From contig NZ_CP061379.1 in the NCBI RefSeq assembly GCF_015624505.1, forward strand, positions 5,270,001-5,334,000: 64,000 nucleotides of DNA, read 5' to 3'. Source of the DNA: Bradyrhizobium commune. GTDB taxonomy: Bacteria > Pseudomonadota > Alphaproteobacteria > Rhizobiales > Xanthobacteraceae. Below the pieces are notes generated by a model that worked only from the letters and a program-made list of their open reading frames with translations, searched no databases and had not been told where the DNA came from. The position numbers and the translations under genes are program-made. Below, one piece after another: positions 63,179-64,000 of the stretch; positions within the stretch are counted from its first letter, which is position 1; each line of letters starts with the position of its first letter.

Positions 63179-63717
63179 TTGGTGAAAACCTTGGCGCCGA
63201 TCAGGCGCTGCGACAGCAGGACGGCGGTGGGCGTCAGCGCGTTGTAGGCTTGCGCCGCGGCCGCCTCCAACACCGCCGGCACCTCGGCTGCGTTCGAGGC
63301 GCGCAGCACCTTGACGCCGGAGAGCTCGAACACGCCCTGCGTGGTCGATCCCATCGGCACCTGCCACGGATTGAACTCGCCCCACTCGCCGCGCATGGTC
63401 ACGAGGGTGAGGAACGGAAAGCGCAGGATCGGGATCAGCGACAGCATGTTGATGCAATTGCCGACACCGCTCGACTGCATCAGCAGCACGCCGCGCTGTC
63501 CGCCGGTCCAGGCGCCGGCGAGAAGCGCGACGCCCTCCTCCTCCGTCGTCAGCGGAATGCCGCGCATCGAGGAGGAACCCAGTACGCGCTGGATCAGCTT
63601 CGAATGGCCGGCATCAGGCACGTAAGGCACCTGCCGGACATCGAAGCGTTGCAAGGTCGCGAAAATATCGTCGTGCCAGTTCGGGGCCGTGTCGGCAGCA
63701 TCAGCGCGGGCGTGCAT
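63175..63717 (-). CDS. Thiamine-diphosphate decarboxylase-like, alpha (PYR) subunit
   Basis: A 180-residue N-terminal PYR-type domain with the active-site Glu in TTEEEGVALLAGAWTGG and the FPFLTLVTMRGEWGE segment. It pairs with the beta subunit as in sulfopyruvate decarboxylase ComDE and the phosphonopyruvate group, which in many bacteria is a single chain. The two genes are coupled by a 4-nt overlap. No adjacent gene for sulfo- or phosphono-compound metabolism is visible in the window. Confidence 0.88.
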   Translation of the reverse strand: MHARADAADTAPNWHDDIFATLQRFDVRQVPYVPDAGHSKLIQRVLGSSSMRGIPLTTEEEGVALLAGAWTGGQRGVLLMQSSGVGNCINMLSLIPILRFPFLTLVTMRGEWGEFNPWQVPMGSTTQGVFELSGVKVLRASNAAEVPAVLEAAAAQAYNALTPTAVLLSQRLIGAKVFTK

Positions 63718-63824
63718 TTTCCTGTCCGGTCGGCTAGCAAATCACAGCACGACTGTAGACGGTGAGCCGCTTCGCCCGATAGAGCGAAAACGGCATATCG
63801 GTCTCAACCGGCGAGTATGGCGGC

Positions 63825-64000
63825 ATGAACGCAGATGCGAAAGAACTGGCGGTCAGGTTCGATCTGGAAAAATTGACGGCGGAATTTTACGCCAATCCCT
63901 ATCCGACCTATCGTGCACTGCGGGAGAACGAGCCGGTCAAGCGCCTGCCGAACGGCACAATGTTCCTGACCCGCTATGACGACCTCGTCGCCACCTACAA
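63825..64000 (+). CDS. Cytochrome P450, N-terminus (continues beyond window)
   Basis: The first 58 codons of a frame that reads MNADAKELAVRFDLEKL and then EFYANPYPTYRALRENEPV, the usual start of a bacterial P450, with TRYDDLVATY matching the early B region. The heme motif lies outside the window, so the family call rests on this N-terminus alone. It is divergent from the TPP decarboxylase-like genes across 107 nt. Confidence 0.75.
   Translation, partial: MNADAKELAVRFDLEKLTAEFYANPYPTYRALRENEPVKRLPNGTMFLTRYDDLVATY

Overview
The window looks like chromosome of a Bradyrhizobium/Rhodopseudomonas-type alphaproteobacterium. It is GC-rich and densely coded, with many 1-4 nt start/stop overlaps. It carries Aap-type amino-acid transport, a paaABCDE-type phenylacetate cluster, PHB-type synthase and phasin genes, several P450s, and short dispersed palindromes of the CGTCATTGCGAGCG...GCAATGACG kind that are common between genes in this group. 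I see no rRNA, tRNA, CRISPR array, integrase or transposase. The taxonomic placement is an inference from gene content, not from a marker gene.

Layout. 1-6081: amino-acid uptake and catabolism (aapQM permeases, divergent from an RpiR regulator, class III aminotransferase, periplasmic binding protein and racemase-like protein). 6078-11660: a WHG-type TetR regulator divergent from a CxxHxxC ferredoxin plus P450, then an MHS transporter, a sulfite-oxidase-like molybdoenzyme and a hydrolase-OsmC fusion. 11891-15373: MocR regulator with a divergent EamA exporter, and a YeeE/YedE sulfur-compound transporter. 15488-23008: quinone-oxidoreductase-like MDR protein and the phenylacetate cluster paaX-paaABCDE-paaI-paaK, all leftward; the downstream paaG/Z/J functions are not here. 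23110-29967: hydrolases, DUF445 membrane protein, phasin, GNAT protein, class III-like PHA synthase with a very short PhaE-like partner, and a spermidine-synthase-like protein. 30104-37141: a leftward lipid block of CYP102-type P450-reductase fusion, epoxide hydrolase, WS/DGAT acyltransferase, a second hydrolase and DUF6489.

37405-51270 is one long rightward cluster: a sigma-54-type promoter, then a complete Dpp-type ABC transporter, a gamma-glutamyltransferase without signal peptide, a DUF1028 protein and a second complete Dpp-type transporter. It meets a convergent CnbZ-like gene tail to tail. The order suggests import and intracellular breakdown of gamma-glutamyl or related peptides under nitrogen control.

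57270-51267 is a leftward string: a solitary Tat-type ABC binding protein (no permease or ATPase), a Cache-HAMP-GAF histidine kinase, a single-domain response regulator, a response regulator fused to a class III nucleotide cyclase, and the CnbZ-like protein. This reads as a ligand-sensing relay that could end in cyclic nucleotide output. 57383-62452: RND efflux pump, membrane-fusion protein and TetR repressor, with a perfect 10+10 bp operator over the repressor's own promoter. 62588-64000: a split thiamine-diphosphate decarboxylase-like pair and the start of another P450.
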